Positions 49,315-59,842 of a stretch of DNA of 64,000 bases are shown here, in pieces; positions within the stretch are counted from its first letter, which is position 1; every line of letters starts with the position of its first letter. The DNA is taken from assembly GCA_024235675.1 (NCBI GenBank), contig JACKLZ010000001.1, positions 434,001-498,000 on the forward strand. Reading direction: 5' to 3'. The notes beneath the pieces are model-generated. The model did no database searches. It saw nothing but the letters and a program-made list of their open reading frames with translations, and was not told where the DNA came from. A program made the translations under genes and the position numbers. Origin of the DNA: Zoogloeaceae bacterium. Lineage in GTDB: Bacteria > Pseudomonadota > Gammaproteobacteria > Burkholderiales > Rhodocyclaceae.

Positions 49315-50330
49315 GAGTAGCTGGCCAGGGTGAGGGTTTCGAGGGTTTTAGGCTTGCGCCAGAAGCACCACAGGTGGCGCCGCTTGAGCGTGATCTGGCG
49401 GCCGCCGCGCTCGTCCGGCATGGTCAGTGTGAGTGTGCTCAGTGTGCCGGCTTTGAGCGCGGCGACTGCAGGGGCAAACCAGTCGCGTTCGAGATCGAGC
49501 AGGGCGGCTTGCCACGGCTCCAGATCGAGATAGAGACTCGGGTGGTAGACCGCAGACAACTCCACCAGCGCGTCGCCGGCGGGTAAGTCGGCAAAGGTCT
49601 GCGGTGTCGTCGGTTCGAGGCCGGCGGCGCGGGCCATGCCGCGTACCAGTGGCGAACTCACCGCGAGATGCGTGGCGGGCGCGCTCAGCGATGCGGGCAG
49701 CTCGCCCGGCCCCCAGAACCAGACACTGTTGATGGTGCGTTGGCCGGCGGCTTCGCGGGTGCGGTTGATCGGGTGATTGTGCAATACCACCTGAATCTCG
49801 TTCATCGTCCGTTGCCAGACGAGCGCGTCGCCATTGCTTGGCAGGTAGTGCACCACCGGCCGGCCGGTGGCGGCGGACAGGCGCGACAGCTGCGCGGTCG
49901 GCGCCTTGGTTGGGTGCAGGTACCAGCGATCGGGCGTGGGGGCTTCAAAGCGGCCGATGTCGGAAAACTCGGCGTTGATCGCCGCGATCAACGCGTCGGC
50001 CTCTTCTCGGGTGATGGCCAGTTCGCCGGCGTCGGTGAGCAGCAGATAGTTGCCGGCAAAATGCAGGTGGCTCGGGTCGGCGCACAGCAGCGGCGTGTCG
50101 ACGCGCAGGGCGTCGGCTTCGCCCCAGCGGCGCAGAGGGGCGTCGGCGAGCGTGGCGGTGTCGGCCTTGAAGAGCCGGGCCCAGGTTTGCTCGGGCGTTT
50201 CGGCCGGCTCGACGCGGTGGTGACCCGCGCCGAGCAGGCGCGACAAAGCCGGCAGCGCGAGTGTGTTGGCAAAACCACGGGCGTGGATGCTGGGCCAGAT
50301 CAGGCCGGGGACGAGCAGGTGAAGATGCAT
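49311..50330 (-). CDS. RpfE-type conserved protein upstream of recJ
   Basis: 339 residues from the ATG at 50330 (MHLHLLVPGLIWPS). The protein has features of the 'regulatory protein, RpfE type' family found beside recJ in betaproteobacteria and Xanthomonas, annotated variously as phosphoglycerate-mutase-like. Visible blocks: GDALVWQRTMNEIQVVLHNHPINR, INSVWFWGPGELP and HPSLYLDLEPWQAALLDLE. No membrane segment. Function unproven. Confidence 0.75.
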   Translation of the reverse strand: MHLHLLVPGLIWPSIHARGFANTLALPALSRLLGAGHHRVEPAETPEQTWARLFKADTATLADAPLRRWGEADALRVDTPLLCADPSHLHFAGNYLLLTDAGELAITREEADALIAAINAEFSDIGRFEAPTPDRWYLHPTKAPTAQLSRLSAATGRPVVHYLPSNGDALVWQRTMNEIQVVLHNHPINRTREAAGQRTINSVWFWGPGELPASLSAPATHLAVSSPLVRGMARAAGLEPTTPQTFADLPAGDALVELSAVYHPSLYLDLEPWQAALLDLERDWFAPAVAALKAGTLSTLTLTMPDERGGRQITLKRRHLWCFWRKPKTLETLTLASYS

Positions 50331-50475
50331 GTTTGAGACCCGAAAGCAGGCGCCGATTCTAGCATGCAGGCGAACTTCGCCCGGGCGGGGCTGAGCCGCC
50401 GTGTACACGCTGCATCGCATCGTTGGCCGACATTGGGCACAATGGCGACCTTGCTGATTCGAGGCCGATTGCCCG

Positions 50476-51729
50476 ATGCGATATGAAACGCTCATCGGTT
50501 TGCGCTACACCCGTTCGCGTAAGCGGGCGCAGGGGCGCAACCGATTCATTTCCTTCATTTCCCTGGTATCGATGTTCGGCATCGCGTTGGGCGTGGCGGC
50601 ACTGATCGTGGTGCTGTCGGTGATGAACGGTTTCCAGGAAGAGTTGCGCACCCGGATTCTCGGCGTGGCTTCGCATGCGCAGGTCACCGGCGCGGCGGGC
50701 GACATGGACGGCTGGCAACAGGCCGCGCAGATCGCTGCCGAACACCCGGATGTTCAAGGGACGGCGCCGTTTGTGCAGGCGCAGGGCATGCTGTCCTTTG
50801 ACCAGAATGTGCGCGGCGTGATGGTGCGTGGCATTTTGCCGACCGAAGAGGACCGTGTGGCCGATTTCAGCAAAACCATGCGGGTGGGTTCGCTCGATGG
50901 CTTGCAGGCTGGCGGCTTCGGCATCGTGCTTGGCGTGGATCTGGCCCGGGCGCTGGGCGCGCGCACTGGCGACAAGGTCACGCTGATCGCGCCGCAAGGC
51001 CTGGTGACGCCGGCGGCGGTCTTGCCGCGGCTCAAGCAATTCACCGTGGTAGGCATCTTTGAGGCGGGCATGTATGAGTTCGATGCCGGTCTGGCATTGA
51101 TTCATCTGAACGACGCGCAGGTGCTGTATCGCATGGGCGAGCGGGTCAGTGGCGTGCGGCTGAAGCTCGATGATCTGTTTGCCGCGCCGCGTGTGATCCG
51201 TGAGCTGGCCAATCGCTACGACACTACGCTGGTGCTGTCCGACTGGACCAGCAGCCATGCCAACTTCTTCCGCGCCGTGGCGCTGGAGAAGAAGATGATG
51301 TCCATCATCCTGTTTCTGATCGTTGCCGTGGCGGCGTTCAATATCGTGTCGACCCTGGTGATGGCGGTGCAGGAGAAAACGGCCGATATCGCCATTTTGC
51401 GCACCCTCGGCGCCAGCCCGGGGTCAATCATGAGTATCTTCATCCTGCAAGGCGCGATCATCGGTGTCGTGGGCCTGCTCGCGGGCGTGGTCGGCGGTAT
51501 GGCGCTGGCGACGAATCTGGATGTGGTGATTCCGGCGCTTGAGCGCGTGCTCGGCACCACGCTATGGAACAAAGAGATTTACTACGTGACCGAAATGCCG
51601 TCCAAGGTGCTGCCCTCCGACGTGATCACCATTACCTCGGTGTCTTTCGTGCTGACGCTGATTGCGACCTTGTACCCAAGCTGGCGCGGCTCGCGCGTGA
51701 ACCCCGCGGAGGCGCTGCGCTATGAATGA
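50476..51729 (+). CDS. lolC: Lipoprotein-releasing system permease LolC/LolE
   Basis: 417 residues. FtsX-like inner-membrane subunit: the N terminus [22 protein letters not shown] with first membrane helix near 28-45, a periplasmic domain to about 270, and three C-terminal helices ([57 protein letters not shown]). It extracts outer-membrane lipoproteins from the inner membrane. A single lolC/E gene here, so it may act as a LolF-like homodimer. Overlaps lolD by 8 bases. It could process the SUMF1 lipoproteins of the island. Confidence 0.93.
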   Translation: MRYETLIGLRYTRSRKRAQGRNRFISFISLVSMFGIALGVAALIVVLSVMNGFQEELRTRILGVASHAQVTGAAGDMDGWQQAAQIAAEHPDVQGTAPFVQAQGMLSFDQNVRGVMVRGILPTEEDRVADFSKTMRVGSLDGLQAGGFGIVLGVDLARALGARTGDKVTLIAPQGLVTPAAVLPRLKQFTVVGIFEAGMYEFDAGLALIHLNDAQVLYRMGERVSGVRLKLDDLFAAPRVIRELANRYDTTLVLSDWTSSHANFFRAVALEKKMMSIILFLIVAVAAFNIVSTLVMAVQEKTADIAILRTLGASPGSIMSIFILQGAIIGVVGLLAGVVGGMALATNLDVVIPALERVLGTTLWNKEIYYVTEMPSKVLPSDVITITSVSFVLTLIATLYPSWRGSRVNPAEALRYE

Positions 51730-52405
51730 TTCGCCCCCGCCGGTGCTGGCCTGCGAAGGCTTGTCGAAGCGCTTTCGCGAAGGCAGTGATGCGGTCGATG
51801 TGCTCAAGAGCGTGTCGCTTTCCGTGGCCCGCGGCGAGCGGATTGCGATTGTGGGCGCCTCCGGTTCTGGCAAAAGTACGCTGCTGCATCTGCTCGGCGG
51901 CCTGGATGCGCCTACGGCCGGGCGGGTGAGCGTGAACGGTGAAGATGTGTCACGCCTGTCTGATGCGGCCCGCGGGCGACTGCGCAACCGCGCACTCGGT
52001 TTCGTGTATCAGTTTCACCATCTGCTGCCCGAGTTCTCCGCGCTGGAGAACGTGGCCATGCCCTTGTATATCCGCCGCATGCCTCGCGCCGAGGCCGACG
52101 CGGAGGCGGCGCAGATGCTCGAACGGGTGGGCCTGGGTCATCGGGCCAGTCACACCCCGGGGGAGCTCTCGGGGGGCGAGCGCCAGCGTGCCGCCATTGC
52201 CCGGGCCTTGGTGACCCGCCCGGCCTGTGTATTGGCGGATGAGCCCACTGGTAATCTCGACAGCAAAACGGCCGGGGCGGTGTTCGATCTGATGCTCGAA
52301 CTCAACGCCTCCGAAGGCACGAGCTTTGTGATCGTGACCCACGATGTGCAGCTCGCGGCGCGCGCCGAACGGGTTCTGACATTGACCGACGGACGGCTGA
52401 GCTAA
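51722..52405 (+). CDS. lolD: Lipoprotein-releasing system ATP-binding protein
   Basis: 227 residues. Walker [11 protein letters not shown]-loop [21 protein letters not shown], signature [15 protein letters not shown], Walker [12 protein letters not shown]. Energises lipoprotein transfer to LolA. Confidence 0.95.
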   Translation: MNDSPPPVLACEGLSKRFREGSDAVDVLKSVSLSVARGERIAIVGASGSGKSTLLHLLGGLDAPTAGRVSVNGEDVSRLSDAARGRLRNRALGFVYQFHHLLPEFSALENVAMPLYIRRMPRAEADAEAAQMLERVGLGHRASHTPGELSGGERQRAAIARALVTRPACVLADEPTGNLDSKTAGAVFDLMLELNASEGTSFVIVTHDVQLAARAERVLTLTDGRLS

Positions 52406-52610
52406 CGATCGGCTAGCCGGGCCGGATATACCCGCCATGCCTGAAAACGCGACCTGCTGAGGTGTTTCGGCGTGTTGGTCGCGGCTCAAGCTTTTCGCTT
52501 TGGGATGAGTGGCTGCCTGGCCTTGTGCGTCCATGCAGAAACGCTTATTCAAGTTGTAAAAAGAAGTGACGTGAATAGCCCTCGTATACGACCACTGTCT
52601 GGAGACAGTC

Positions 52611-54632
52611 ATGCGAGTTTTGTTCACCCCCGCTGTGCGTTTGCTGAATCAGTTGCGCTACACCACCAAATTTCTGCTCATTGGTGGCACGGCAGCCCTG
52701 GCGTCGATGTTTCTGCTGTTTCAGTTGTACACGCAGATCCAGATGGCGCGGGACATGACCTCGCAGGAGCAATCCGGCCTCGTCGTGCTTGACGCAAGCA
52801 TCAAGACCTTGACCAAAATGCAGCAGCATCGCGGCACGACCTCGGGTCTGCTCGGCGGTGACACCTCACTCGCGCCGAAAATCGCTGCGCTGGCGGAGGA
52901 GGTTGAGCAGGCGGTGGCCGAGGTGGATGCCGCGCTGAGCGGTCCGGGGGCTGACTTCGGTCTGGCCGGTCCGTGGGGTGAGATCAAGAACCGCTGGGCG
53001 CCGCTCAAGGGCGGTACGCCGAATGAGCGCGGCAGCAACTTCAAGGCGCACACGCAGATGATCGAGGATGTGCTCGATCTGATTGGCGATATCGGTTCGC
53101 AGTCGCGCCTGTCTTTCGACCCGGATGCCGATGCCGCCAACCTGATTGGCGCGCTGCTGACATCGGTGCCAGAAATGTCCGAGCGTCTCGGTCGCTTGCG
53201 CGGCATGGGCACGGGCATCATCGCCCGTGGCGTGCTGACCCTGGATGATGAAAAATCCATCGTCCGTCAGCTCGGCCAGCTGGAGGTGACGAAGGACGCC
53301 CTGATGGACCGTTTCCGTCGTGCTGCGCGCCACAATCCGTCGCTGGAAGCCTCGTTGAAGCAGGCGGGAGATGAGATCGCTGCGGCACACAAGGACTTGC
53401 GCGATGTGACTCAGGCGCAGATTGTTGATCAGAAATTCGATATCAAGCCTGAGGCCTTTTTTGCGGTGGGCACCCAGGCCATTTCGAGTCTCGTTGGCCA
53501 TAGCAACAGCACGTTGTTCCCCAATGCAAATGCCTTGCTCACCCAGCGGGCGGATCGGCTGACCCGGTCTTTGATGATTGAGCTATTGGTGTCGGTGGGC
53601 ATGATTCTCATTGCCGGCTATTTGCTGGTCGGGATGTATCTTTCCATCGTCGGCTCGGTGCGTGAATTGACGGCGGGCACAACACAGATGGCGCAGGGCG
53701 ACTACACCACGCGCGTGGCGTTTTCGGCGCGTGACGAGTTGTCCGACGTGGCGCACCAATTCAATGACATGGCCGAACGGCTGGCGGCAATCATTGCCCA
53801 GGTCAAACGCAGTGCCGAAGATTTGCGGGCTGCCGCGGGCGAAATGGCCATCGGGTCCGGACAGGTCGCAGAGGGCTCCGAGCGGCAAAGCGAAGCCGCG
53901 GCAAGCATGGCGGCCGCCGTTGAACAGATGACGGTCAGCATCGACGAGATCAACCGGCATGCGCAGGCGGCATCGACCCAGAGCGCCGACTCGGGTCGGT
54001 TGTCAAAAGAAGGCGGTGACGTGGTGCGTCAGTCGGTGACCGAAATGGAACGTATCGCCGAATCAGTGCACGAGGTGGCCAGTGTCATTCGCGATCTGGG
54101 CGACAAGTCCGGCAAGATCTCGACCATCGTCAATGTCATCCGTGAAATCGCCGAGCAAACCAATCTGCTGGCCCTCAACGCGGCCATTGAGGCGGCGCGG
54201 GCTGGCGAAACCGGTCGTGGTTTTGCGGTGGTGGCCGACGAGGTGCGCAAGCTGGCCGAACGCACAGCCAAGGCCACCGGCGAAATTACCGGCATGGTGG
54301 AGGCCATTCAGACCGGCACCCAAAAAGCGGTCGGCACCATGGAAAGCGGTGTCGAGCGGGTGCAGGAAGGCGTGGTGCTGACCAAGCGCGCTGGCGCGTC
54401 GATGGAGCAGATCAACGCAGGCGCGGCCAATGTGGTGGTCTCGGTGGAGGATATCTCCGCCGCGCTGCGCGAACAGAGCGCGGCGAGCACTGACATCGCG
54501 CGCAATGTCGAGGCGATTGCTCAGATGAGCGAGCAGAACAGCGCCGCGGTCCGCAATTCGGCCCGCACGGCCGGGCGGCTGGAGGGCCTGGCGCGCTCCT
54601 TGAGTGACGAGGTCGCGCGCTTCAAGGTCTGA
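52611..54632 (+). CDS. Methyl-accepting chemotaxis protein
   Basis: 673 residues. TM1 near 22-42 ([20 protein letters not shown]), a large helical periplasmic domain (about 43-320) of nitrate/nitrite-sensing-like character ([20 protein letters not shown]), TM2 near 323-345 ([21 protein letters not shown]), HAMP (345-400), and a signalling domain with the conserved hairpin [19 protein letters not shown]. It ends in KV with no CheR-tethering pentapeptide. The periplasmic helical type often senses small molecules; ligand unknown. No chemotaxis genes adjacent. Confidence 0.9.
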   Translation: MRVLFTPAVRLLNQLRYTTKFLLIGGTAALASMFLLFQLYTQIQMARDMTSQEQSGLVVLDASIKTLTKMQQHRGTTSGLLGGDTSLAPKIAALAEEVEQAVAEVDAALSGPGADFGLAGPWGEIKNRWAPLKGGTPNERGSNFKAHTQMIEDVLDLIGDIGSQSRLSFDPDADAANLIGALLTSVPEMSERLGRLRGMGTGIIARGVLTLDDEKSIVRQLGQLEVTKDALMDRFRRAARHNPSLEASLKQAGDEIAAAHKDLRDVTQAQIVDQKFDIKPEAFFAVGTQAISSLVGHSNSTLFPNANALLTQRADRLTRSLMIELLVSVGMILIAGYLLVGMYLSIVGSVRELTAGTTQMAQGDYTTRVAFSARDELSDVAHQFNDMAERLAAIIAQVKRSAEDLRAAAGEMAIGSGQVAEGSERQSEAAASMAAAVEQMTVSIDEINRHAQAASTQSADSGRLSKEGGDVVRQSVTEMERIAESVHEVASVIRDLGDKSGKISTIVNVIREIAEQTNLLALNAAIEAARAGETGRGFAVVADEVRKLAERTAKATGEITGMVEAIQTGTQKAVGTMESGVERVQEGVVLTKRAGASMEQINAGAANVVVSVEDISAALREQSAASTDIARNVEAIAQMSEQNSAAVRNSARTAGRLEGLARSLSDEVARFKV

Positions 54633-54663
54633 GCGTAACGACAGCCAAACGAGGCGTGACCGG

Positions 54664-55281
54664 TCAGGAGCCGGTCGCGCCTTTGTTGTTTTTGGCGCGG
54701 CGCTTTTTCTGCCGGGTGCGCCAGGCGTGCATCAGGTGCACTCGCCAAGCGCCACGCACCAGGAAATAGCCGGTAACCGCCAGGCTGTTGGCGAGCACCA
54801 GCAAACCGAGCAGGAGGGGGCGACCAAGCCCCACGACCCAGGCCGACATGGCTGACATCCACTGTGTGATGGGCATACCCGTGATCTCGGGCGGGGGCAC
54901 AAAATGACTGCCGCCGCCGATCAACCAGTCGCCCAGCGTAAAGGCCAGCAGGTAGAGCGGTACGATGGTGAAGGGGTTGGTGTAGAGCGTGGTGACCAGC
55001 GCCAGTGGCAGGTTGACCCGAAAGACCACGCAGCCCAATGCGGCGCCCATCATCTGAAAGGGGCCGGGAATCAGCCCGCAGAAAAGGCCCACTGCCACGG
55101 CGCCGGCCGCGGAGTGGCGGTTGAGGTGCCACAGGCTGGGGTGCAGGAGCGTGCTGCCGAGCGGGCGCAGCCAGCGGTTGTTGCGCACGCTGGCGTGGTC
55201 GGGGAGAACGCGTTTGAGAAGTTTTCGCATGGTGCCTGGCGTGGATTCTAGCGTGGTGAGCACATAGACTGCATCTGACAC
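54664..55281 (-). CDS. DUF2062 membrane protein
   Basis: 205 residues. Membrane segments include AAGAVAVGLFCGLIPGPFQMM, LPLALVTTLYTNPFTIVPLYLLAF and LGRPLLLGLLVLANSLAVTGYFL. The P-F-Q-M and T-N-P-x-T-x-x-P-L-Y motifs are DUF2062 hallmarks. The basic tail ends in KKRRAKNNKG. Inner-membrane protein of unknown function, conserved beside comEC in betaproteobacteria. Confidence 0.88.
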   Translation of the reverse strand: MSDAVYVLTTLESTPGTMRKLLKRVLPDHASVRNNRWLRPLGSTLLHPSLWHLNRHSAAGAVAVGLFCGLIPGPFQMMGAALGCVVFRVNLPLALVTTLYTNPFTIVPLYLLAFTLGDWLIGGGSHFVPPPEITGMPITQWMSAMSAWVVGLGRPLLLGLLVLANSLAVTGYFLVRGAWRVHLMHAWRTRQKKRRAKNNKGATGS

Positions 55282-55307
55282 GGCGGATCGCGCTAAAGTG
55301 CCGCCCT

Positions 55308-57659
55308 ATGCAAATGGCAATTTTTGGTGTGCTCGTGGCCTTGCTGATCGTTCAGCAGGGGGCCAGCCTCTTGCCCCTGTCGGGCAGCGTCGGGCTATTG
55401 CTCGCAGGCGCCTGCAGTGCCTTGGCGCTTTGGCGCACATGTGGCAGATGGCGTCGGCAGGCATTGTGCCTGATGCTGGGTCTGTCGGTGGGTGTGGCCT
55501 ACGGGAGCATGCGCGCCCAGCTTCGCCTCGCTGATCAGCTCGGCGACGCACTCGATGGGGTCACGCGCTCGCTGACCGGTTCGGTCATCGGTTTGCCGGA
55601 TCAAACCGACGCAGGCCTTCGGTTTGAGTTCGCGCCAGATACAGAACAGGGTGGGCTCCCGCGTCGCTTGTCGCTGAGTTGGTACCCAAAGCCCGGTGAT
55701 GTCATGCCGAAGATCGTACCCGGCCAGCGGTTGCTGATCGAGGCGCGCCTGAAAGTCATCCGCGCTCAGCAAAACCGCAACGGATTCGACTACGCGGCCT
55801 GGCAGTTTGCGCGTGGCGTGGGCGGGCTGGGGTATGTCCGAACGCTTGCGGTGGTCGATGCGCCGCCGGCCGGGGGTATCGGTGCACGCATCGATCGCTG
55901 GCGCGCTGCCATTCGTGCGCACATTCACGCAAGCGTCGGGCCCGAGATCGCTGGCATCCTCACGGCCATGGCCGTGGGCGAGCAGCGCGGCATTTCTGAT
56001 GCGAGCTGGACGACGTTGCGCAACACCGGTACCGCGCATCTGGTCGCGATCTCGGGGCTGCATGTGTCGATTGTCGCGATGCTGTTCGGCGGGCTGGTGG
56101 GCTGGCTCTGGCGACGTGTTCCGTCCGCCGTGCTGTGGCAGCCCGCCCAGCGCGCCAGTGTGGTCGCTGCGGCCGTGGCGGCGTTGGCATATGGCGCGCT
56201 GGCAGGATTTGGGGTGCCGGTGACGCGAAGCGTGTTGATGCTGCTCATCGCCTGTGCGGCCTTGCTGTCGTCGCGTCGCCCGCCCGCGAGCCGCATCTGG
56301 TTGCTGGCGCTGCTGGGGGTGATGGTGTTCGACCCCTGGTGTGTGATCTCGGCGGGCTTCTGGTTGTCTTTTGGCGCGGTCGGCGCCTTGATTCTGATGC
56401 TGTCGGGGCGCCACGGCGCGACGGGCAGATGGGCCGGTTTTGTGTCCGCCCAGTTGGCGGTGACGGTCCTGACCGCGCCGCTGCTGCTGGTGTTGTTCGG
56501 TCAGTTGTCGCTTGTCTCGCCGGTTGCCAATGCGGTGGCGATTCCGCTCGTGAGCCTTGTGGTGGTGCCCTTGGTGCTGCTGGGCGCGATCTTGCCGGGC
56601 CATGTCTTTTTCACAATGGCCGCATTTGTGATGGGGCACTTGATGGACGCGCTGGCGTGGGCGGCAGGCTTGCCGTTCTCGGTGTGGTCGTTCGCCACGC
56701 CGCCGCTGCCGCTGATGGTGCTCGCTGTGTTCGGCACGATGTGGGGCGTCATGCCGCGTGGCACGCCGTGGCGGGTTTTGGGCTGGGTGGGGTGGGTGCC
56801 GGCGCTTCTGTGGTCGCCGCCGCGCCCGGCCGTTGGTGCATTCGAGGCTCAGGTGCTGGATGTCGGGCAGGGGCTTGCCGTGCACGTGCGGACCGCGACG
56901 CATGATGTGCTCTACGATACCGGTCCTGCCTACTTCCGCGGCGGCGACGCGGGTGAGCGCCATGTGGTGCCGTATCTGCAAAGTATCGGCGTCGGTTCGC
57001 TGGACCTGCTCGTGGTGTCGCACGACGACAAGGATCACGCCGGGGGCGCGTCCAGCGTGTTGCGCAGTTTGCCTGTCAGCCGTGTTGTGACAGGGCAAGG
57101 GGTGACTCTGGCGGCGGGGCCTGCGCCAATGCCGTGTTACGCGGGTCAGCGCTGGACTTGGGATGGTGTGGTGTTCCGTTGGCTGCATCCTGCGGTGGAT
57201 GCGCCATTCCGAGACGACAACGATCGCTCCTGCGTGCTGTATGTCTCTACACCAGCCGCGTCATTGCTGCTGACCGGCGATGTGTCGGCGCGCGCCGAAC
57301 ATTCGGTGGCCGCGTCAGGTGGGTGGCCAGTGAGCACGGTGGTGGTCGCGCCCCATCATGGCAGTCGCAGTTCGTCCAGCGATGCGCTGGTGGCGGCGGT
57401 GGCGGCTCGCCATGTGGTGTTCTCGAGCGGTTATGGAAATGCCTTTGGTCACCCTGTCGCGACGGTGGTCCAACGGTGGCGCGATGCCGGCGCGCAGATA
57501 TGGCGTACCGACTTGCAGGGCGCGGTGTCGATGCGCGTGGCGTCGACCGGTGTTCAGCTGGCAAGTGAAGACGCAGAACGGCCCCGTTATTGGCATCGCG
57601 TGCGTGCAGATGCCACGACCGCCGGTGCTAGACTGATGTCTTCTGCCTCGGTCGAATGA
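55308..57659 (+). CDS. comEC: DNA internalisation channel protein ComEC/Rec2
   Basis: 783 residues. N-terminal short helices, a DUF4131-like OB region, the Competence-domain permease (AISGLHVSIVAMLFGGLVGWLW; VTRSVLMLLIACAALL; multiple helices to about 500), and a C-terminal metallo-beta-lactamase domain (LDVGQGLAVHVRTATHDVLYDTG; VVSHDDKDHAGG; LLLTGDVSARAE; VVAPHHGSRSSS). It forms the inner-membrane ssDNA channel of natural transformation; with pilZ and a type IV pilus it would imply competence. Divergent from DUF2062. Confidence 0.93.
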   Translation: MQMAIFGVLVALLIVQQGASLLPLSGSVGLLLAGACSALALWRTCGRWRRQALCLMLGLSVGVAYGSMRAQLRLADQLGDALDGVTRSLTGSVIGLPDQTDAGLRFEFAPDTEQGGLPRRLSLSWYPKPGDVMPKIVPGQRLLIEARLKVIRAQQNRNGFDYAAWQFARGVGGLGYVRTLAVVDAPPAGGIGARIDRWRAAIRAHIHASVGPEIAGILTAMAVGEQRGISDASWTTLRNTGTAHLVAISGLHVSIVAMLFGGLVGWLWRRVPSAVLWQPAQRASVVAAAVAALAYGALAGFGVPVTRSVLMLLIACAALLSSRRPPASRIWLLALLGVMVFDPWCVISAGFWLSFGAVGALILMLSGRHGATGRWAGFVSAQLAVTVLTAPLLLVLFGQLSLVSPVANAVAIPLVSLVVVPLVLLGAILPGHVFFTMAAFVMGHLMDALAWAAGLPFSVWSFATPPLPLMVLAVFGTMWGVMPRGTPWRVLGWVGWVPALLWSPPRPAVGAFEAQVLDVGQGLAVHVRTATHDVLYDTGPAYFRGGDAGERHVVPYLQSIGVGSLDLLVVSHDDKDHAGGASSVLRSLPVSRVVTGQGVTLAAGPAPMPCYAGQRWTWDGVVFRWLHPAVDAPFRDDNDRSCVLYVSTPAASLLLTGDVSARAEHSVAASGGWPVSTVVVAPHHGSRSSSSDALVAAVAARHVVFSSGYGNAFGHPVATVVQRWRDAGAQIWRTDLQGAVSMRVASTGVQLASEDAERPRYWHRVRADATTAGARLMSSASVE

Positions 57660-57669
57660 GTGTTTGAAC

Positions 57670-58575
57670 ATGGATCTGCTGAAATCCCTGAGCGGCTGGA
57701 TGGGTTCGCCTCCGTCGGAGATGCGCCATCGGACGGTGCAGTGCGCCGGCGCACATGGCCTGCATCGCATGGCCTATACCGAGTGGGGCGACCCGAGGAA
57801 TCCGCGGGTGTTGGTATGCGTGCATGGTTTGACACGCAATGGCCGGGATTTTGATTTTCTTGGCGCGGCGCTGTCCCAGCACTACCGCGTGGTGTGTCCC
57901 GACGTGGTCGGGCGCGGGCGCAGTGAGTGGCTGACCGTCAAGACCGAGTATGGCTTTCCGCAATACGTCGCAGACATGGTGACCCTCATCGCGCGACTGG
58001 ATGTGCCCGAGGTACATTGGGTCGGCACGTCAATGGGCGGCTTGATCGGCATGTGCCTGGCTTCATTGCCGGGCACGCCCATCAAGCGTCTGGTGCTCAA
58101 TGACGTGGGGCCGATGATTACTGTCGAGTCCATTGAGCGCATTGCGGAGTATGTCGGCGCGGCCCCGGTGTTTGCCGACCTTGATTCGGCGGAGCGCTAT
58201 ATCCGTGAAGTGAGCGCGCCCTTTGGCCCCTTGACCGATGCACAATGGCGCCACCTCACCGAGCATGCGGTGAGCGCTGTTGATGGCGGCCTGGCGATGG
58301 TCTACGACCCGGGCATTGCCGAGGCGTTTCGCAAGACGCCCCTGGTGGCCGATGTCGATTTGTGGGCAATGTACGACGCCATCTCGTGCCCGACGCTGGT
58401 GATTCGAGGGGCGGAGTCCGACTTGCTGCTGCACGAAACGGCGCAGGAAATGAGCCGTCGCGGACCGAAGGCCTCGCTCATCGAGTTTGAAGGGATCGGC
58501 CATGCCCCGATGTTGCTCGATGGACGGCAGATCGAGGCTGTCAGTCAGTTTTTGCTGGCCGATCCTGGCAACTGA
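57670..58575 (+). CDS. Alpha/beta hydrolase
   Basis: 301 residues from the ATG at 57670. Alpha/beta-hydrolase fold: oxyanion segment VCVHGLTRNGRDFDFLG, nucleophile elbow WVGTSMGGLIGM with catalytic Ser, acid Asp region VIRGAESDLLLHETA, and His in FEGIGHAPMLL. No signal peptide. Substrate unknown. Ten bases after comEC. Confidence 0.9.
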   Translation: MDLLKSLSGWMGSPPSEMRHRTVQCAGAHGLHRMAYTEWGDPRNPRVLVCVHGLTRNGRDFDFLGAALSQHYRVVCPDVVGRGRSEWLTVKTEYGFPQYVADMVTLIARLDVPEVHWVGTSMGGLIGMCLASLPGTPIKRLVLNDVGPMITVESIERIAEYVGAAPVFADLDSAERYIREVSAPFGPLTDAQWRHLTEHAVSAVDGGLAMVYDPGIAEAFRKTPLVADVDLWAMYDAISCPTLVIRGAESDLLLHETAQEMSRRGPKASLIEFEGIGHAPMLLDGRQIEAVSQFLLADPGN

Positions 58576-58590
58576 ACACCGGCGAGTCGC

Positions 58591-59727
58591 TCAGCGCAAC
58601 AGATGGCCGCTGCGGTCGAGAATCGAGATGTCGGTGTAGTTTGAGCCGTCGTGACTGGCGCCGGAGTAGCGGATGGTGACGCCGCCGGCGTCATAGGTGC
58701 CCAACTCGTTGAGCGCTGCCAGAATGCGAGGGCGTGTTGCCTCGCCTGCGCGGCGAATGCCTTCGACCAGCACCTTGGCCATCAAGTAGCCCTCCAGAAT
58801 GGTGTGGTCCGGCGCATCTTTTGCACCGATTCGCTGAAGGTCTTCGCCCAGGTCGCGGCTGATGGTGATTGCCTGAGATTCCGGTTTGGGCACGACCTGG
58901 ACAATGCCAAGTCCGTGTGCCGTCTTGCTGCTGATCTTTTCGGCCACCTGCGGCCCGGCCGTGACCGAGACCGCGATCATCATGGCAAAGCTGCCGGCGT
59001 CACGCATCCCCTTGACGAAGGCGCTGCTGGCTGCTGTGTTGGAGACCAGAATGATGCCGTTGGGATCGGCCGCGTGGATGGACTTGATTGCTTCTTCCAC
59101 CTCGGTCGTGCCTTTTTTGTACGCGCCCACGGCGACGAGCTCCATGCCGGATGCAGCGAGTGCCTTCCTGGCGGCAACGAGCCCGTCTTCGCCGAAGGGG
59201 TCATCCTGGTGGAGGACCGCGATGCGCTTCAGACCCATGCTCTGCATTTGTCGAACAATGGTGTCGACTTCAGCGGCGTAGCTGGCGCGGGTGTGAAAAA
59301 TATGGGTTGGCACGGGTTCGCGCAGGATCATGGCGCCTGAGCGCACGCCGACCAGTGCAATCCCGGCCTTTTCGAGCAGCCCTTCTTTGAGCACTGCAGC
59401 GACGTTGCCGGTGCCGACCAGACCCACGAGCGCGACGGGAGCTTCCTTGTCGATCAGATCGCTCGTTTGCGTGAGCGTTTCCTTGACCTTGTAGCCATCA
59501 TCGCGGGTGACCAGCTTGAGCTTGCTGCCGCGAATGCCGCCGGCCGCATTGATACGCCCGAAGTAGGCTTGAATGCCGAGGTTGACGCCCTTGCCGGTGG
59601 GCGCCAGCGTACCGGTGAAAGGCGCGACCTGGCCGATGACGATGTCGGCGGCCAGGGCCGGGAGCGAAATTGCCGAAACGGCAAGACCAAACATGAGGGC
59701 GCGAAGCGTGCGGGGTGTTCCAGTCAT
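58591..59727 (-). CDS. ABC-type amino-acid (LivK-like) periplasmic binding protein
   Basis: 378 residues from the ATG at 59727 (MTGTPRTLRALMFG). Signal peptide ending at LPALAA, then the Peripla_BP_6 pattern: IVIGQVAPFTGTLAPTGKGV, FGRINAAGGIRGSKLKLVTR, KRIAVLHQDDPFGEDGLVAAR. No permease or ATPase genes adjacent, so it is an orphan binding protein. Confidence 0.88.
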   Translation of the reverse strand: MTGTPRTLRALMFGLAVSAISLPALAADIVIGQVAPFTGTLAPTGKGVNLGIQAYFGRINAAGGIRGSKLKLVTRDDGYKVKETLTQTSDLIDKEAPVALVGLVGTGNVAAVLKEGLLEKAGIALVGVRSGAMILREPVPTHIFHTRASYAAEVDTIVRQMQSMGLKRIAVLHQDDPFGEDGLVAARKALAASGMELVAVGAYKKGTTEVEEAIKSIHAADPNGIILVSNTAASSAFVKGMRDAGSFAMMIAVSVTAGPQVAEKISSKTAHGLGIVQVVPKPESQAITISRDLGEDLQRIGAKDAPDHTILEGYLMAKVLVEGIRRAGEATRPRILAALNELGTYDAGGVTIRYSGASHDGSNYTDISILDRSGHLLR

Positions 59728-59842
59728 GATGTTTGCCGTTCCTTGCGATAAGCGTATGCACGTGCGTAGTCTTATCGACCGCGCCGGCGCGCACTTGAGC
59801 GCGGGAAAGATCTTGTCGATTTTTCGCCGGTCAGGACGCGCG

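Noticed and set aside
52406..52610. sigma-28 (FliA) promoter before the chemotaxis receptor
   Set aside because: I found no TAAA-N-GCCGATAA-like pair at the right spacing in this 205-base gap.
55395..57188. 597-codon open frame on the minus strand
   Set aside because: Antisense to comEC; histidine/arginine-rich shadow composition without any motif.
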